Positions 8,084-15,692 are shown, numbered from the stretch's first letter. The stretch is 64,000 nt of DNA from Saccharopolyspora sp. SCSIO 74807 (GCF_037023755.1 NZ_CP146100.1:1738501-1802500), one strand, 5' to 3'. Numbers and translations: made by a program. Notes: generated by a model not told the origin, from the letters alone.

Positions 8084-9722
8084 GTCGTCGTTCAGTGGTG
8101 TCGGAGTCAGTTCCGGCCGCGCATCCGGCCCCGTCGCCAGGGTCGCCGAAGCCCTCCCCGAGCCTGCCGCCGCGCCGGCGCCAACCGATCCCGCCGCCGA
8201 GGCGCGACGCATCCGACCGGCCGCCGAAGCCGTCGCCGACCGGTTGTCCGAGCGGGCGGGCGCGGTCGGCGGCGAAGCCAAGGCGCTGCTGGAGACCACC
8301 GCGGCGATGGCGCTCGACCCGGCGCTGCTGTCCCAGGCCGAGCAACTGGTCACCGGCAACTCGCTGCCTGCGGCCCGTGCCGTGCACGAAGCCGCGAACG
8401 GCTTCGCCGAAGCGCTGCGCAGCGCGGGCGGCTACCTGGCCGAACGGGTCCGGGACATCCACGACGTGCGGGACCGGATCATCGCCGAACTGCTCGGCGC
8501 GACCCCGCCGGGCGTGCCGGACCTGGAACGCCCGAGCGTGCTGCTGGCCCGCGACCTGGCCCCGGCCGACACCGCCGACCTGGATCCGCGGCTGGTGCTC
8601 GCGCTGGTGACCGAAGAAGGCGGGCCGACCAGCCACACCGCGATCCTGGCGCGTTCGCTGGGCATCCCCGCGGTCGTCGCCGCCCGCGGAGTGCTCGCCG
8701 CGGCGCCGGTGGTCGGGGCGACCGTCGACGGCGACACCGGTGCCGTCGACACTTCGTCCGAGGCGGTGCGCACCCAGGCCGCGCAGCGGCCGACCGAGGT
8801 GAACTGGACCGGCACCGGCGGCACCTCGGACGGGCACAGCGTCTCGATCCTCGCCAACGTCGGCTCGGTCGCCGACGCGCACCTGGCGGTGGAGGCCGGA
8901 GCGCAAGGCGTCGGACTGTTCCGCACCGAGTTCTGCTACCTCGCCACCGACGACGAACCCGACGTGCCCACCCAGCGCGCCGCCTACGCCGGCGTGCTCA
9001 CGCCGTTCGCGGAACGGCCGGTCGTGGTGCGGACCCTGGACGCGGGCGCGGACAAGCCGCTGTCGTTCCTGGACATGGGCGTGGAGCCGAACCCCGCGCT
9101 GGGCGTTCGCGGGTTGCGGATCTGCTTCGAGCGGCCCGGCGTGCTGGACCGCCAGTTGGAAGCGATCGTCGCGGCCGCGGAGGAATCCGGCGCGCAGGTC
9201 GCGGTGATGGCCCCGATGGTCGCCACCGCCGACGAAGCCTCCTGGTTCGCCGAACGGGTGCGGGCCGCCGGGCTGGGCCGGGCCGGCGTGATGATCGAGG
9301 TGCCCGCAGCCGCGCTGGCCGCGCACGAGATCTTGGACGCGGTCGATTTCGTCAGCATCGGCACCAACGACCTCGCGCAGTACGTGTTCGCCGCCGACCG
9401 GATGTCCGGTGCGCTGGCGAGCCTCAACGACCCGTGGCAGCCGGCGTTGCTGCGGCTGATCGCGCAGGCCGGCCAGGCAGGCCAGAAGCTGGGCAAACCG
9501 GTCGGCGTGTGTGGCGAGGCGGCGGCCGACCCGCTGCTGGCCGGGGTGCTCACCGGCTTGGGAGTGACGAGCCTCTCGATGACCGCCGCTGCCGTGCCCG
9601 CCGTCGGCTCGGCGCTGGCCGCTCACCCGTTGGCCGCCTACCAGGTCGCGGCGGACGCGGCGCAGAACGCGCCGAGCGCGGCTCGCGCGCGGGAAGCCGC
9701 GGTGACTTCGCTGCAAGCTTGA
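8082..9722 (+). CDS. ptsI: PTS enzyme I (phosphoenolpyruvate-protein phosphotransferase)
   Basis: This 546-residue cytoplasmic enzyme takes phosphate from phosphoenolpyruvate and passes it to HPr, starting sugar uptake by the PTS. The N-terminal HPr-binding helical domain is followed by the swivelling phosphohistidine domain with GGPTSHTAI (His185). The C-terminal PEP-binding barrel contains GLFRTEFCY, SIGTNDLAQYVFAADR and the catalytic VCGEAAADP (Cys477). The ATG at 8082 is preceded by AGAAAGG at 8062-8068, about 13 nt upstream, which is long. The start codon overlaps a dre palindrome. No HPr or EIIA gene is adjacent, so it is transcribed alone, as in other actinomycetes. A hairpin follows at 9784-9810. 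Confidence 0.96.
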   Translation: MSSFSGVGVSSGRASGPVARVAEALPEPAAAPAPTDPAAEARRIRPAAEAVADRLSERAGAVGGEAKALLETTAAMALDPALLSQAEQLVTGNSLPAARAVHEAANGFAEALRSAGGYLAERVRDIHDVRDRIIAELLGATPPGVPDLERPSVLLARDLAPADTADLDPRLVLALVTEEGGPTSHTAILARSLGIPAVVAARGVLAAAPVVGATVDGDTGAVDTSSEAVRTQAAQRPTEVNWTGTGGTSDGHSVSILANVGSVADAHLAVEAGAQGVGLFRTEFCYLATDDEPDVPTQRAAYAGVLTPFAERPVVVRTLDAGADKPLSFLDMGVEPNPALGVRGLRICFERPGVLDRQLEAIVAAAEESGAQVAVMAPMVATADEASWFAERVRAAGLGRAGVMIEVPAAALAAHEILDAVDFVSIGTNDLAQYVFAADRMSGALASLNDPWQPALLRLIAQAGQAGQKLGKPVGVCGEAAADPLLAGVLTGLGVTSLSMTAAAVPAVGSALAAHPLAAYQVAADAAQNAPSAARAREAAVTSLQA

Positions 9723-9783
9723 TTCCGCGATTCGCGTAATGCGCCGGGGTCCCGGCCGTCACATCCCGCGGGAGGGGGTTCCC

Positions 9784-9810
9784 GGCCGGATCCGCTAGCC
9801 GGATCCGGCC
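9784..9810 (+). terminator. Terminator hairpin after ptsI
   Basis: GGCCGGATCCG pairs with CGGATCCGGCC (11 bp) around a CTAGC loop, 60 bp after the ptsI stop. There is no T tract, as is common in high-GC actinomycetes. Confidence 0.65.
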
Positions 9811-9915
9811 CGCCTGATCGGTGGTTCCGCGCCGATCGGCACCGCAGGCTCCGCCTGCCGGGTCGCGCTCCGCGCGGCCCGCTCGGTGGTGGCGCGATAT
9901 CGGCGGAGCAGCGGA

Positions 9916-9950
9916 CCGGGGTGGGGGCTCATGGCGCGCCCCCACCCCGG
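9916..9950. terminator. Strong hairpin in the 9723-10057 intergenic region
   Basis: CCGGGGTGGGGGC pairs perfectly with GCCCCCACCCCGG (13 bp, 9-nt loop). It lies downstream of both ptsI (+) and the SARP gene (-). A second hairpin at 10036-10055 is nearer the SARP stop. The rest of this 335-bp gap shows no gene. Confidence 0.6.
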
Positions 9951-10035
9951 CCACCGGCCGCGCCCCGGCGGGGCAGTACCGGGACGCGACCGGCAGCGGA
10001 CGGCAGGCCCCATCCCCAGGGGAGCCCGTCGTCCA

Positions 10036-10055
10036 CGGGTGCCCTGTGGCACCCG
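10036..10055 (-). terminator. Hairpin directly after the SARP gene
   Basis: CGGGTGCC pairs with GGCACCCG (8 bp, loop CTGT). On the minus strand it starts 3 nt past the regulator's stop codon. Confidence 0.6.
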
Positions 10056-10057
10056 GG

Positions 10058-10807
10058 TCAGGCGCGCACGTGGTCCCCGAGCACCGGCCGCACCAGTTCG
10101 CGCAGGTCCGGCGACGGTTCGATGCCCAGCTCCCGATCCAGCAATTGCGCGTAGCGGCGGTAGTGGCGCAGCGCCTGCGCGGGATTGGACTGCTTGAGCA
10201 GCACCCGCACCACCGCGCAGTGCGCGGTCTCCCGGAACGGCTCGACGACCGTGGCGGCCTGCGCCACTTCCAGCGCGGTCGCCAGCTGGCGGGACTGCAC
10301 GAGCCGTTCCGCGGCGATCTCCAGCGCGTGCACCTGGACCTGCTGCAACCGCTCCCGCTCGGCCAGCACCCAGTCCTCGTACCAGCCCGGCAGCAGCGGG
10401 TCGTGCCGCGCGAGGGCGTGCCCGATCCCGGCCCAGTCCGAGATCGGCTCCGCGGCGTCCTGCTGCAACAACCGCTCCCCCGTGGTGATCAGTTCGTGCA
10501 CGTCCACCACCACCTGCGGGCCGAGCTCGATCTCCGCACCGCTGCCTTCGATGGCCCCCTGCACCCGCCTGCGCACTCGCCACAGCGTGGTGCGCAGGTT
10601 CGCCAGCGCGCTCTGGTCGTCGTTGTCCGGCCACAGCACCCCCGCGACGAAGTCCCGCTGAGTCCGCCCCCGCAGCGCCAGCAACGCCAGCAGCCGCTGC
10701 CCGCTGCTGGACATCGCCACCCCGGCACCGTCCCGGTGCAGCGACCATCCGCCGAGCAGATCCAGTCGCAAGGGCTGCGGGATCGGACGCACAGGTCCCT
10801 CGTTCAT
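10058..10807 (-). CDS. SARP-family regulator (winged helix plus BTAD domain)
   Basis: This 249-residue regulator is the size of small Streptomyces antibiotic regulatory proteins. Residues about 8-95 form an OmpR-type winged helix (LDLLGGWSLHRDG, RLLALLALRG, VAGVLWPDNDDQSALANLRTT). Residues about 100-245 form the BTAD helical domain (WYEDWVLAERERLQQVQV, LEVAQAATVVEPFRETAH, ALRHYRRYAQLLDRELGIEPS). The start at 10807 has AAGGGGGGAGT just upstream, while longer frames lack one. It lies 117 bp after the membrane protease gene on the same strand. SARPs bind heptamer repeats at 11-bp spacing, and such repeats lie at 13215-13243 before the peptide genes, so it probably activates this locus. The assignment of target is inference. 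Confidence 0.92.
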   Translation of the reverse strand: MNEGPVRPIPQPLRLDLLGGWSLHRDGAGVAMSSSGQRLLALLALRGRTQRDFVAGVLWPDNDDQSALANLRTTLWRVRRRVQGAIEGSGAEIELGPQVVVDVHELITTGERLLQQDAAEPISDWAGIGHALARHDPLLPGWYEDWVLAERERLQQVQVHALEIAAERLVQSRQLATALEVAQAATVVEPFRETAHCAVVRVLLKQSNPAQALRHYRRYAQLLDRELGIEPSPDLRELVRPVLGDHVRA

Positions 10808-10924
10808 GACTCCCCCTTCTGCCGAGCAAGACCGGCCGCGCCCGCGGGCGGGACCCGTCACCGGTGCCGTCGGGGACGCGACGGCAAGCCGTTACACCAC
10901 TACCCAGCGTGATGTCTGTGCAGG

Positions 10925-12334
10925 TCAGGGCGTTTTGGCCGCGCCACGATGCGCGAGTTGCGCACGATGCCGCGGCTGGTGCCTGGGGTGCTTGCGGCGG
11001 TGCCAGAGGAACACCTTGCGGCCGGTGCGGAGCAGGAACGCCGTCGCGCCGAGCCACGGCAGCAGCACCACCACCAGCGAGACGATCGCCAGCACTCCGG
11101 CCAGCGTCTGGCCCTGTCCGAGACCGGCGACTCCCGCGTCCCAGAAGCTCCGCCCCCGCGTCAACGCGGTCTCCAGGTAGCGCGGCACCCGTACCAGCAG
11201 CGACACCATGGCCAGGCCCAGCACCGGTACGACCACCATCACCCAGGCCGTCACGATCATGCGCACCCGCGGACGCAGTGCCCCGCCGGCGGGCTGTCCG
11301 GCCAGCCGGTGCTTGCCCGCGAGCCGCTGCAGGAACGGCCGCACGTGCGCGAACAGGTTCGGCACGCCGACCAGGTCGCCGAGGATGTAGTACCCGTCCA
11401 GCCGGATCAGCGGCAGCAGCTGCTGGAGCATCTGTATGTGGCTGAGCACGATGAACACCATCAGCGGCGGGAAGTGCGTGGCCCAGAAGAGCCCCGCGGC
11501 GCCCAGGATGAAGATCGCGTTGAAGTACAGCCCACCGAGGTCGGTGCGCAGCCTGCCCGCTCGGTCCAGCCGGTAGGCGTCCGTGACATTGGTGTAGAAG
11601 GCCGGGATCACCAGCAGGATCCCGACGCCGATGGAGCCCGGCCGCGCTCCCCCGTAGCGGCAGGCGGCGGCGTGCCCGGTCTCGTGGAAGAACGTGGAAC
11701 CGATCACCAGCGCCATCACCGTCAGCACCTGAGCCGGATCGCCGACCGCGCGGTGGAACGCCGGATCCAGCGCGCCCGAACTCACCAGCGCGACGTCGAC
11801 GACCACCAGCGCGCACAGCACCGCCACCACCAGCGCGGGCTGGAACAGCGGCGCCAGCACGGCGGCCAGCGGACGCACGAACCGCGCGGGCAGCAGCACG
11901 CCGCGCATCGCGAGCGCGATCAGCGGGTCGGCCCGCGGTGCTTTCGCCACCGGCTCGGCCAGGGTGGCCACGCCGAGTTCGTGCAACTTGTCGTTGATCA
12001 GGTACTCGACGCCGGGAACGGACACCTGCTTGCCGCAGTCGGCGGTGATCCGATCGGCGATCTGGCGCAGCGTCCGGTGCCCGTCGATCTGCTCGGTCAC
12101 CCGGTACAGGAGTTCGGACACCAGGACCATCTGGCCGTCGGCGCGGGAGAGCAGGTAGCGCGGTTCGGCGTAACCGGCACCTTCGTACCGCCCGCACAGC
12201 GAAATGCCCTCGGCCCTTACCGGTACCGCGTGCTCGTCGGTGGGATCGGCACCGCCCGCGGAACCCGCGGGATCGGTTCCGGGGCGCTGGACGGACGCGG
12301 TCCCGGACTGCCCGGCCTCGGTGGCTTCTGACAT
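10925..12334 (-). CDS. Membrane M50-like metalloprotease with PqqD-like N-terminal domain
   Basis: This 469-residue protein has three parts. Residues 1-38 look disordered. Residues about 39-125 (RYLLSRADGQMVLVSELLYR, GHRTLRQIADRIT, GVEYLINDKLHELGV) resemble PqqD/RRE domains, which bind leader peptides in RiPP pathways. The rest is polytopic membrane protein with HETGH at 217-221, the zinc motif of site-2-type proteases, and the matching RLDGYY with Asp313. The C-terminus is basic. Related proteins are annotated as putative peptide zinc metalloproteases. The ATG at 12334 follows AAGAGGGG. The gene lies downstream of three peptide genes and a strong hairpin. Processing or export of those peptides is the likely role. 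The fusion of binding and protease modules supports this, but the substrate is inferred. Confidence 0.85.
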   Translation of the reverse strand: MSEATEAGQSGTASVQRPGTDPAGSAGGADPTDEHAVPVRAEGISLCGRYEGAGYAEPRYLLSRADGQMVLVSELLYRVTEQIDGHRTLRQIADRITADCGKQVSVPGVEYLINDKLHELGVATLAEPVAKAPRADPLIALAMRGVLLPARFVRPLAAVLAPLFQPALVVAVLCALVVVDVALVSSGALDPAFHRAVGDPAQVLTVMALVIGSTFFHETGHAAACRYGGARPGSIGVGILLVIPAFYTNVTDAYRLDRAGRLRTDLGGLYFNAIFILGAAGLFWATHFPPLMVFIVLSHIQMLQQLLPLIRLDGYYILGDLVGVPNLFAHVRPFLQRLAGKHRLAGQPAGGALRPRVRMIVTAWVMVVVPVLGLAMVSLLVRVPRYLETALTRGRSFWDAGVAGLGQGQTLAGVLAIVSLVVVLLPWLGATAFLLRTGRKVFLWHRRKHPRHQPRHRAQLAHRGAAKTP

Positions 12335-12354
12335 GGGGTTCCCCTCTTGGCAAA

Positions 12355-12388
12355 CCGGCCGGGGACGGGAAGACCCGTCCCCGGCCGG
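12355..12388 (-). terminator. Strong hairpin between peptide genes and protease gene
   Basis: CCGGCCGGGGACGGG pairs perfectly with CCCGTCCCCGGCCGG (15 bp, loop AAGA). It lies 22 nt after the last peptide stop codon and 21 nt before the protease start. With no T tract on the minus strand it may be a partial terminator or RNA-stabilising hairpin that keeps peptide mRNA above protease mRNA. Confidence 0.75.
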
Positions 12389-12410
12389 CCGGCACGTCCG
12401 ATGTTCGCTG

Positions 12411-12575
12411 CTACTTCGCGCTGATGCCTTGGTCGAGAATCGCCGCGGCGTCGCCGCCGATGCTGACCGCGACGCCGACGTTGACGCCCACGGCGTTGGT
12501 GACGTCGACGAGGCCGGTTGCCTCTCGCTGCGGCAGCAGTTCGGCCGACTGCTCGGCCAGCTCGAATTCGTGCAT
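12411..12575 (-). CDS. Small precursor-like peptide A (54 aa)
   Basis: This short gene encodes 54 residues starting MHEFELAEQSAELLPQREAT and ending DQGISAK. The N-terminus shares the SAELLPxREA motif with peptides B and C, and the rest diverges (Val/Gly/Ala-rich: TNAVGVNVGVAVSIGGDAAA). The start is secure: CCAGGAGGAGCAC lies directly before the ATG. It is the third of three peptide genes in a row and is followed by the 12355-12388 hairpin and the protease gene. A conserved acidic leader with a variable hydrophobic, small-residue core is typical of ribosomally made precursor peptides. It has no Cys, so lanthionine or disulfide chemistry is unlikely. No modifying enzyme is seen nearby. The function is unknown. 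Confidence 0.8.
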   Translation of the reverse strand: MHEFELAEQSAELLPQREATGLVDVTNAVGVNVGVAVSIGGDAAAILDQGISAK

Positions 12576-12640
12576 GTGCTCCTCCTGGTGGGTGGTGACC
12601 CGGCCGCGCGCCGGTGCTCAGCACGCGGCCGGGAACTCGA

Positions 12641-12820
12641 TTACTTCTGGCCGACGTCGAGGTCCTGCTCGGCGGTCGCCACGGCGTCGCCGAACGGTCC
12701 GTTGAGGGCCACTGCGGTGTTCTCGGCGGTGATGTCGGCGACGTTCAGGTTCAGCCCGCCCAGCGCCTCACGCGCAGGCAGCAGCTCGGCCGAGGCTTCC
12801 GCGGAAATGTCGAAGTTCAC
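12641..12820 (-). CDS. Small precursor-like peptide B (59 aa)
   Basis: This gene encodes 59 residues from a GTG at 12820, preceded by AGGAGCACATC. The protein starts MNFDISAEASAELLPAREAL and continues GGLNLNVADITAENTAVALN to end EQDLDVGQK. It is nearly identical to peptide C from the SAELLPAREAL motif onward, differing at L/I, P/G and the last residues. The corresponding DNA (12647-12790) is a recent duplicate of 12959-13102. No Cys is present and the Thr/Ala/Asn-rich core is amphipathic. As in C, the ribosome site AGGAG lies just before a GTG start, which supports real translation. Likely a precursor for the adjacent PqqD-like/M50 protease. That role is inferred from context. Confidence 0.82.
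   Translation of the reverse strand: MNFDISAEASAELLPAREALGGLNLNVADITAENTAVALNGPFGDAVATAEQDLDVGQK
12647..12790 (-). repeat. Tandem gene duplication, copy 1 (within peptide B)
   Basis: These 144 bp match 12959-13102 at an offset of exactly 312 bp. Differences cluster in about 30 bp around 12690-12715. It covers the shared part of peptides B and C from the LLPAREAL region to the DLDVGQ end. Confidence 0.9.
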
Positions 12821-12943
12821 GATGTGCTCCTGGAATCAAAGTGGGAATCGGTCGCGGCCGCTGGCCGCTGGTGGTGCTCCGGGACCACCGCCCCGGAGTC
12901 ACCGAACGGTGCAGAACCGGGCCCCTGCGGTGCAGGGAACGGT

Positions 12944-13138
12944 TCACCAGCCGCTGTGCTGGCCGACGTCGAGGTCCTGCTCGGCGGTCGCCACGGCGTC
13001 GCCGAATCCACCGTTGATGGCCACGGCGGTGTTCTCGGCGGTGATGTCGGCGACGTTCAGGTTCAGCCCGCCCAGCGCCTCACGCGCAGGCAGCAGCTCG
13101 GCGGACAGTTCCAACTCGGAGATCTCGAAAACGCTCAC
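12944..13138 (-). CDS. Small precursor-like peptide C (64 aa)
   Basis: This is the first peptide gene of the group. The GTG at 13138 is chosen because AGGAGCACGACC precedes it, the same arrangement as in peptide B. An in-frame ATG at 13153 overlaps that ribosome site. The protein starts MSVFEISELELSAELLPARE, continues ALGGLNLNVADITAENTAVA and ends DLDVGQHSGW. It differs from B mainly in the N-terminal acidic segment and the HSGW tail. About 75 bp upstream on the minus strand are three SARP-type heptamers at 11-bp spacing. The leader-like acidic N-terminus plus small-residue core and the adjacent protease with PqqD-like domain suggest a processed secreted peptide. The product and its activity are unknown. 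Confidence 0.85.
   Translation of the reverse strand: MSVFEISELELSAELLPAREALGGLNLNVADITAENTAVAINGGFGDAVATAEQDLDVGQHSGW
12959..13102 (-). repeat. Tandem gene duplication, copy 2 (within peptide C)
   Basis: Partner of 12647-12790, offset 312 bp. The unit between copies (12821-12943) has no gene. Confidence 0.9.
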
Positions 13139-13197
13139 GGTCGTGCTCCTCATCGTGTTGACGAACTTGCGAACCGCGGCCCTCTTGCCGCTGGCCG

Positions 13198-13243
13198 CGA
13201 GTACGCCAAACACGCCGTCACCGACTCGTCACGCGCGCGTCAC
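13198..13243 (-). promoter_or_regulatory. SARP-type heptamer repeats and promoter of the peptide genes
   Basis: On the minus strand GTGACGC (13243-13237), GTGACGA (13232-13226) and GTGACGG (13221-13215) are spaced exactly 11 bp apart with 4-bp spacers. A weak -10-like TACTCG (13203-13198) follows 11 bp after the last repeat. This is the known layout of SARP operators, and a SARP gene lies at the end of the same locus. Confidence 0.7.
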
Positions 13244-13349
13244 GGCGAATCCGCGGCACCCGCCCGGACGACGAGCGCCGACGCGCTGCTCACCGGCGGT
13301 GAGAAGCGGTGTGACCTGGGGGAAATCCGGTCGGGTCCGGACGAGCGAC

Positions 13350-13379
13350 GACCCGGCCACCGTGCTCGGTGACCGGGTC
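13350..13379 (-). terminator. Terminator hairpin after the LuxR response regulator
   Basis: GACCCGGCCACCG pairs with CGGTGACCGGGTC (13 bp, one mismatch, TGCT loop). On the minus strand it lies 38 nt after the regulator stop and separates it from the peptide promoter. Confidence 0.75.
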
Positions 13380-13417
13380 GGGTGAACCGGGAAAGATCTT
13401 GCGGAGGGCTGGGCGGA

Positions 13418-14086
13418 TCACTCGGTTTCGCCGTCGGCGTCCAAGCCGTGCTCGATGGCGTAGCGGGCCAGCTCCACGCGGTTGTGCAGCTGGAGCTTGC
13501 GCAGCGTGGACTGCACGTGGTTCTCCACCGTGCGGTGCGAGATGACCAGCTTGTTCGCGATCTGGCGCGCGGTCAGGCCCTTCGCCACCTGCCGCAGCAC
13601 CTCGGTCTCCCGGTCGCTGAGCTGCGGAGCCTGCGACTCCCCGCCGGGGGTGACGGCCATCCGCCGGTACTCGCCGAGCACCAGCCCGGCCAGCCCCGCG
13701 TTGAACACCGCATCCCCGGCCGCGGTGCGCTGCACCGCGTCGACCAGCTCGTCCACCGAGGCGGACTTCACCAGGTAGCCGGAGGCACCGGCCTTGACCG
13801 CTTCCAGCACGTCGCTGTGCTCGCCGCTGGCCGAGAGCACCAGCACCCGGGTGCCGGGGATCTCCTGGGTGATCTGCCGGGACGCGTCCACCCCGGAGGT
13901 GTCGCCGAGGTTGATGTCCATCAGCACCACGTCCGGGCGCACGGTACGGGCGATGCGCAGCGCGGAGACCGCGTCCGCGCTGGTGGCCCGCACCTCGAAG
14001 CCGCGTTCGGAGAGATCCCTGGACACGCCGTCGCGCCAAATGGGGTGATCGTCGACAACCATCACCGAGACCTGCGGCTCGGTCAT
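13418..14086 (-). CDS. NarL/LuxR-type response regulator
   Basis: This 222-residue response regulator has a receiver domain with the acidic pair Asp12-Asp13 (VVDDHPIWRDGV), the phosphoacceptor Asp57 in DVVLMDINL, and Lys107 in GYLVKSAS. The C-terminal LuxR helix-turn-helix reads LSDRETEVLRQVAKGLTARQIANKL and SHRTVENHVQSTLRKL. The ATG at 14086 overlaps the kinase stop by 4 bp, so the two are translationally coupled. It is the partner of the kinase just upstream. A hairpin ends the operon before the peptide genes. Its regulon is unknown; the neighbouring peptide locus is one candidate. Confidence 0.95.
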   Translation of the reverse strand: MTEPQVSVMVVDDHPIWRDGVSRDLSERGFEVRATSADAVSALRIARTVRPDVVLMDINLGDTSGVDASRQITQEIPGTRVLVLSASGEHSDVLEAVKAGASGYLVKSASVDELVDAVQRTAAGDAVFNAGLAGLVLGEYRRMAVTPGGESQAPQLSDRETEVLRQVAKGLTARQIANKLVISHRTVENHVQSTLRKLQLHNRVELARYAIEHGLDADGETE

Positions 14087-15420
14087 CCGTCTCCTCCTAT
14101 GCGACGTGCCTCGGCTGCGGAAACCTCGTCCGCGGAGTCCGGCGACCGGCGCCCGGCGGCGTCCTGCTCGGTTCCGGTGCCCGCGGCGGTACGCCTGCCG
14201 GAGATCTTCCCGTCCGGGCGTTTCGCCCGTTCGCCCAGGGGCGCCGTGTCAGCGGTCCCGTCGGTCGTCGAGGGGCGCGGCACGCGCAGCTCCCACTCGG
14301 TGCCTTCCCCCGGCGAGGTGTCCAGCGCGACCGTTCCGTCCAGCGTGGCGACGCGACCGCGGATCGACTGGGCCACGCCCATCCGCCCCTCGGCGGCGGC
14401 CTCGTCGAGCCGCCCTTCGGGGATGCCGGGCCCGTCGTCGCGGACGCTGAGCACGATCTCGTCCGGCAGTTCCTCCAGCAGCACCCATGCCCGCGCCTCG
14501 GAGCCCGCGTGCCGTTCGACGTTCTCCAACGCTTCCCGCACCACCGAGAACAGGTCCGAGCACAGCGGTTCCGGCAGCAGCACGCTCGTGGCGGGCACCG
14601 ATACCTGCACTCGTCCGCTGCGCAACACCTGCAGCCGGGCCACCAGGTCCGTCTCGCCCCCGGCGGTCGGTTCGACCGGGGCGGTCGCCACCAGCGAGCG
14701 CAACGCGATCTCCTGCTCCCCCGCGAGCTGGGCGAGTTCGGCGGCTTCCCCGCCGAGTTCGGTGCCGCGCCTGCGCACCCTGGCCAGCACTTGGAGCACG
14801 CTGTCGTGGATCGACCGGGCCAGGCGTTCGCGCTCGGCGGTGGCCGCCTCCGCGCGCAACGCCTGGCTGAGCCGCTCGGTCGACCGGCGCGCGGTGTCCG
14901 CGGCCAGCCCGAACAGCACGCCGGTACCGACCAGCAGCACGGCCTCCTGCAGCATCACGGAGTTGGAGTGGCCGCGGATCAGGAAGTTGATCCCCGCGGA
15001 GAGCACGCCGGACACGCCGCCGCCGAGCCAACCCCACTGCACCGCCGCCAGCGTCACCATCGACGGTTGCCACAGGGTCACCACCGACGGCAGGTCGTCG
15101 GTCATCTGCTGCTCGGTCATGATCAGCTCGTTGCTCAGGAACAGCACCGAGACCAGCACCTGGTCGATCAGCACGAGGCGGTTCGTGCGGTGCTCGCGCA
15201 CCCGGAACCGCCGGACCGTGAACACCGTCCAGCCGATCATGATCAGCAGTTCGGCCGCCGCCAGCGCCGGGTACCGGTAGTCCCGGAACTGGATCGCGAA
15301 GCACAGGATCGCGTAGCACAGCCCCACGGAGCGGAAGAAGTTGTGCGTGCGCCACAGCGGTGTCCGGCCGTCGGCGACGCGCGGTCGTTGCGCTGGCTGG
15401 CTGGCGTGCGGTGTGGCCAC
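14083..15420 (-). CDS. Sensor histidine kinase (MacS/DUF5931 type)
   Basis: This 445-residue membrane sensor kinase begins at GTG 15420, with GGGAAGGAGCAACC directly before it. An in-frame ATG at 15489 has no ribosome site. The N-terminal half has about five membrane helices (GLCYAILCFAIQF, ALAAAELLIMIGWTVFTV, LIDQVLVSVLFLSNELI, QWGWLGGGVSGVLSAG, EAVLLVGTGVLFGLA). The DHp helix carries ERLARSIHDSVLQVL with His205, in the HisKA_3 style. The ATP-binding domain has REALENVERHA (N box), VRDDGPGIP (G1) and GRMGVAQSIRGRVATLDG. It phosphorylates the response regulator at 13418-14086, and the two form an operon. The signal is unknown. Confidence 0.93.
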   Translation of the reverse strand: MATPHASQPAQRPRVADGRTPLWRTHNFFRSVGLCYAILCFAIQFRDYRYPALAAAELLIMIGWTVFTVRRFRVREHRTNRLVLIDQVLVSVLFLSNELIMTEQQMTDDLPSVVTLWQPSMVTLAAVQWGWLGGGVSGVLSAGINFLIRGHSNSVMLQEAVLLVGTGVLFGLAADTARRSTERLSQALRAEAATAERERLARSIHDSVLQVLARVRRRGTELGGEAAELAQLAGEQEIALRSLVATAPVEPTAGGETDLVARLQVLRSGRVQVSVPATSVLLPEPLCSDLFSVVREALENVERHAGSEARAWVLLEELPDEIVLSVRDDGPGIPEGRLDEAAAEGRMGVAQSIRGRVATLDGTVALDTSPGEGTEWELRVPRPSTTDGTADTAPLGERAKRPDGKISGRRTAAGTGTEQDAAGRRSPDSADEVSAAEARRIGGDG

Positions 15421-15692
15421 GGTTGCTCCTTCCCGGCGGCCCATCCTGCCGTACGGCGACGATCTCGTAACCCGGCGATCGGTGAACACGCTGGGTGTTT
15501 GTTGTCACCGAATGGATCAATCGAATGGGAGGCCGTCCCGGCTATCACCGCTTGATCGGGTTATGCGAGTCTCTGGAGCAGTGATCGATCCGTTGATCGG
15601 TTGTGCGACAACGACGCCATTCGTGCGGATCGGGAATTGCGAACGGACCAATCGCCCTGGTCCATGCGGGTGGCGAAGAGACGCGAGGATTC

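Noticed and set aside
12411-13138. Lanthipeptide or thiopeptide precursors
   Set aside because: The peptides have no Cys and no LanM/LanB/YcaO-type gene lies near.
12411-13138. Daptide-type precursors
   Set aside because: An M50-type protease is shared with that class as I remember it, but no aminotransferase, oxidoreductase or methyltransferase gene is adjacent and the C-termini do not look alike.
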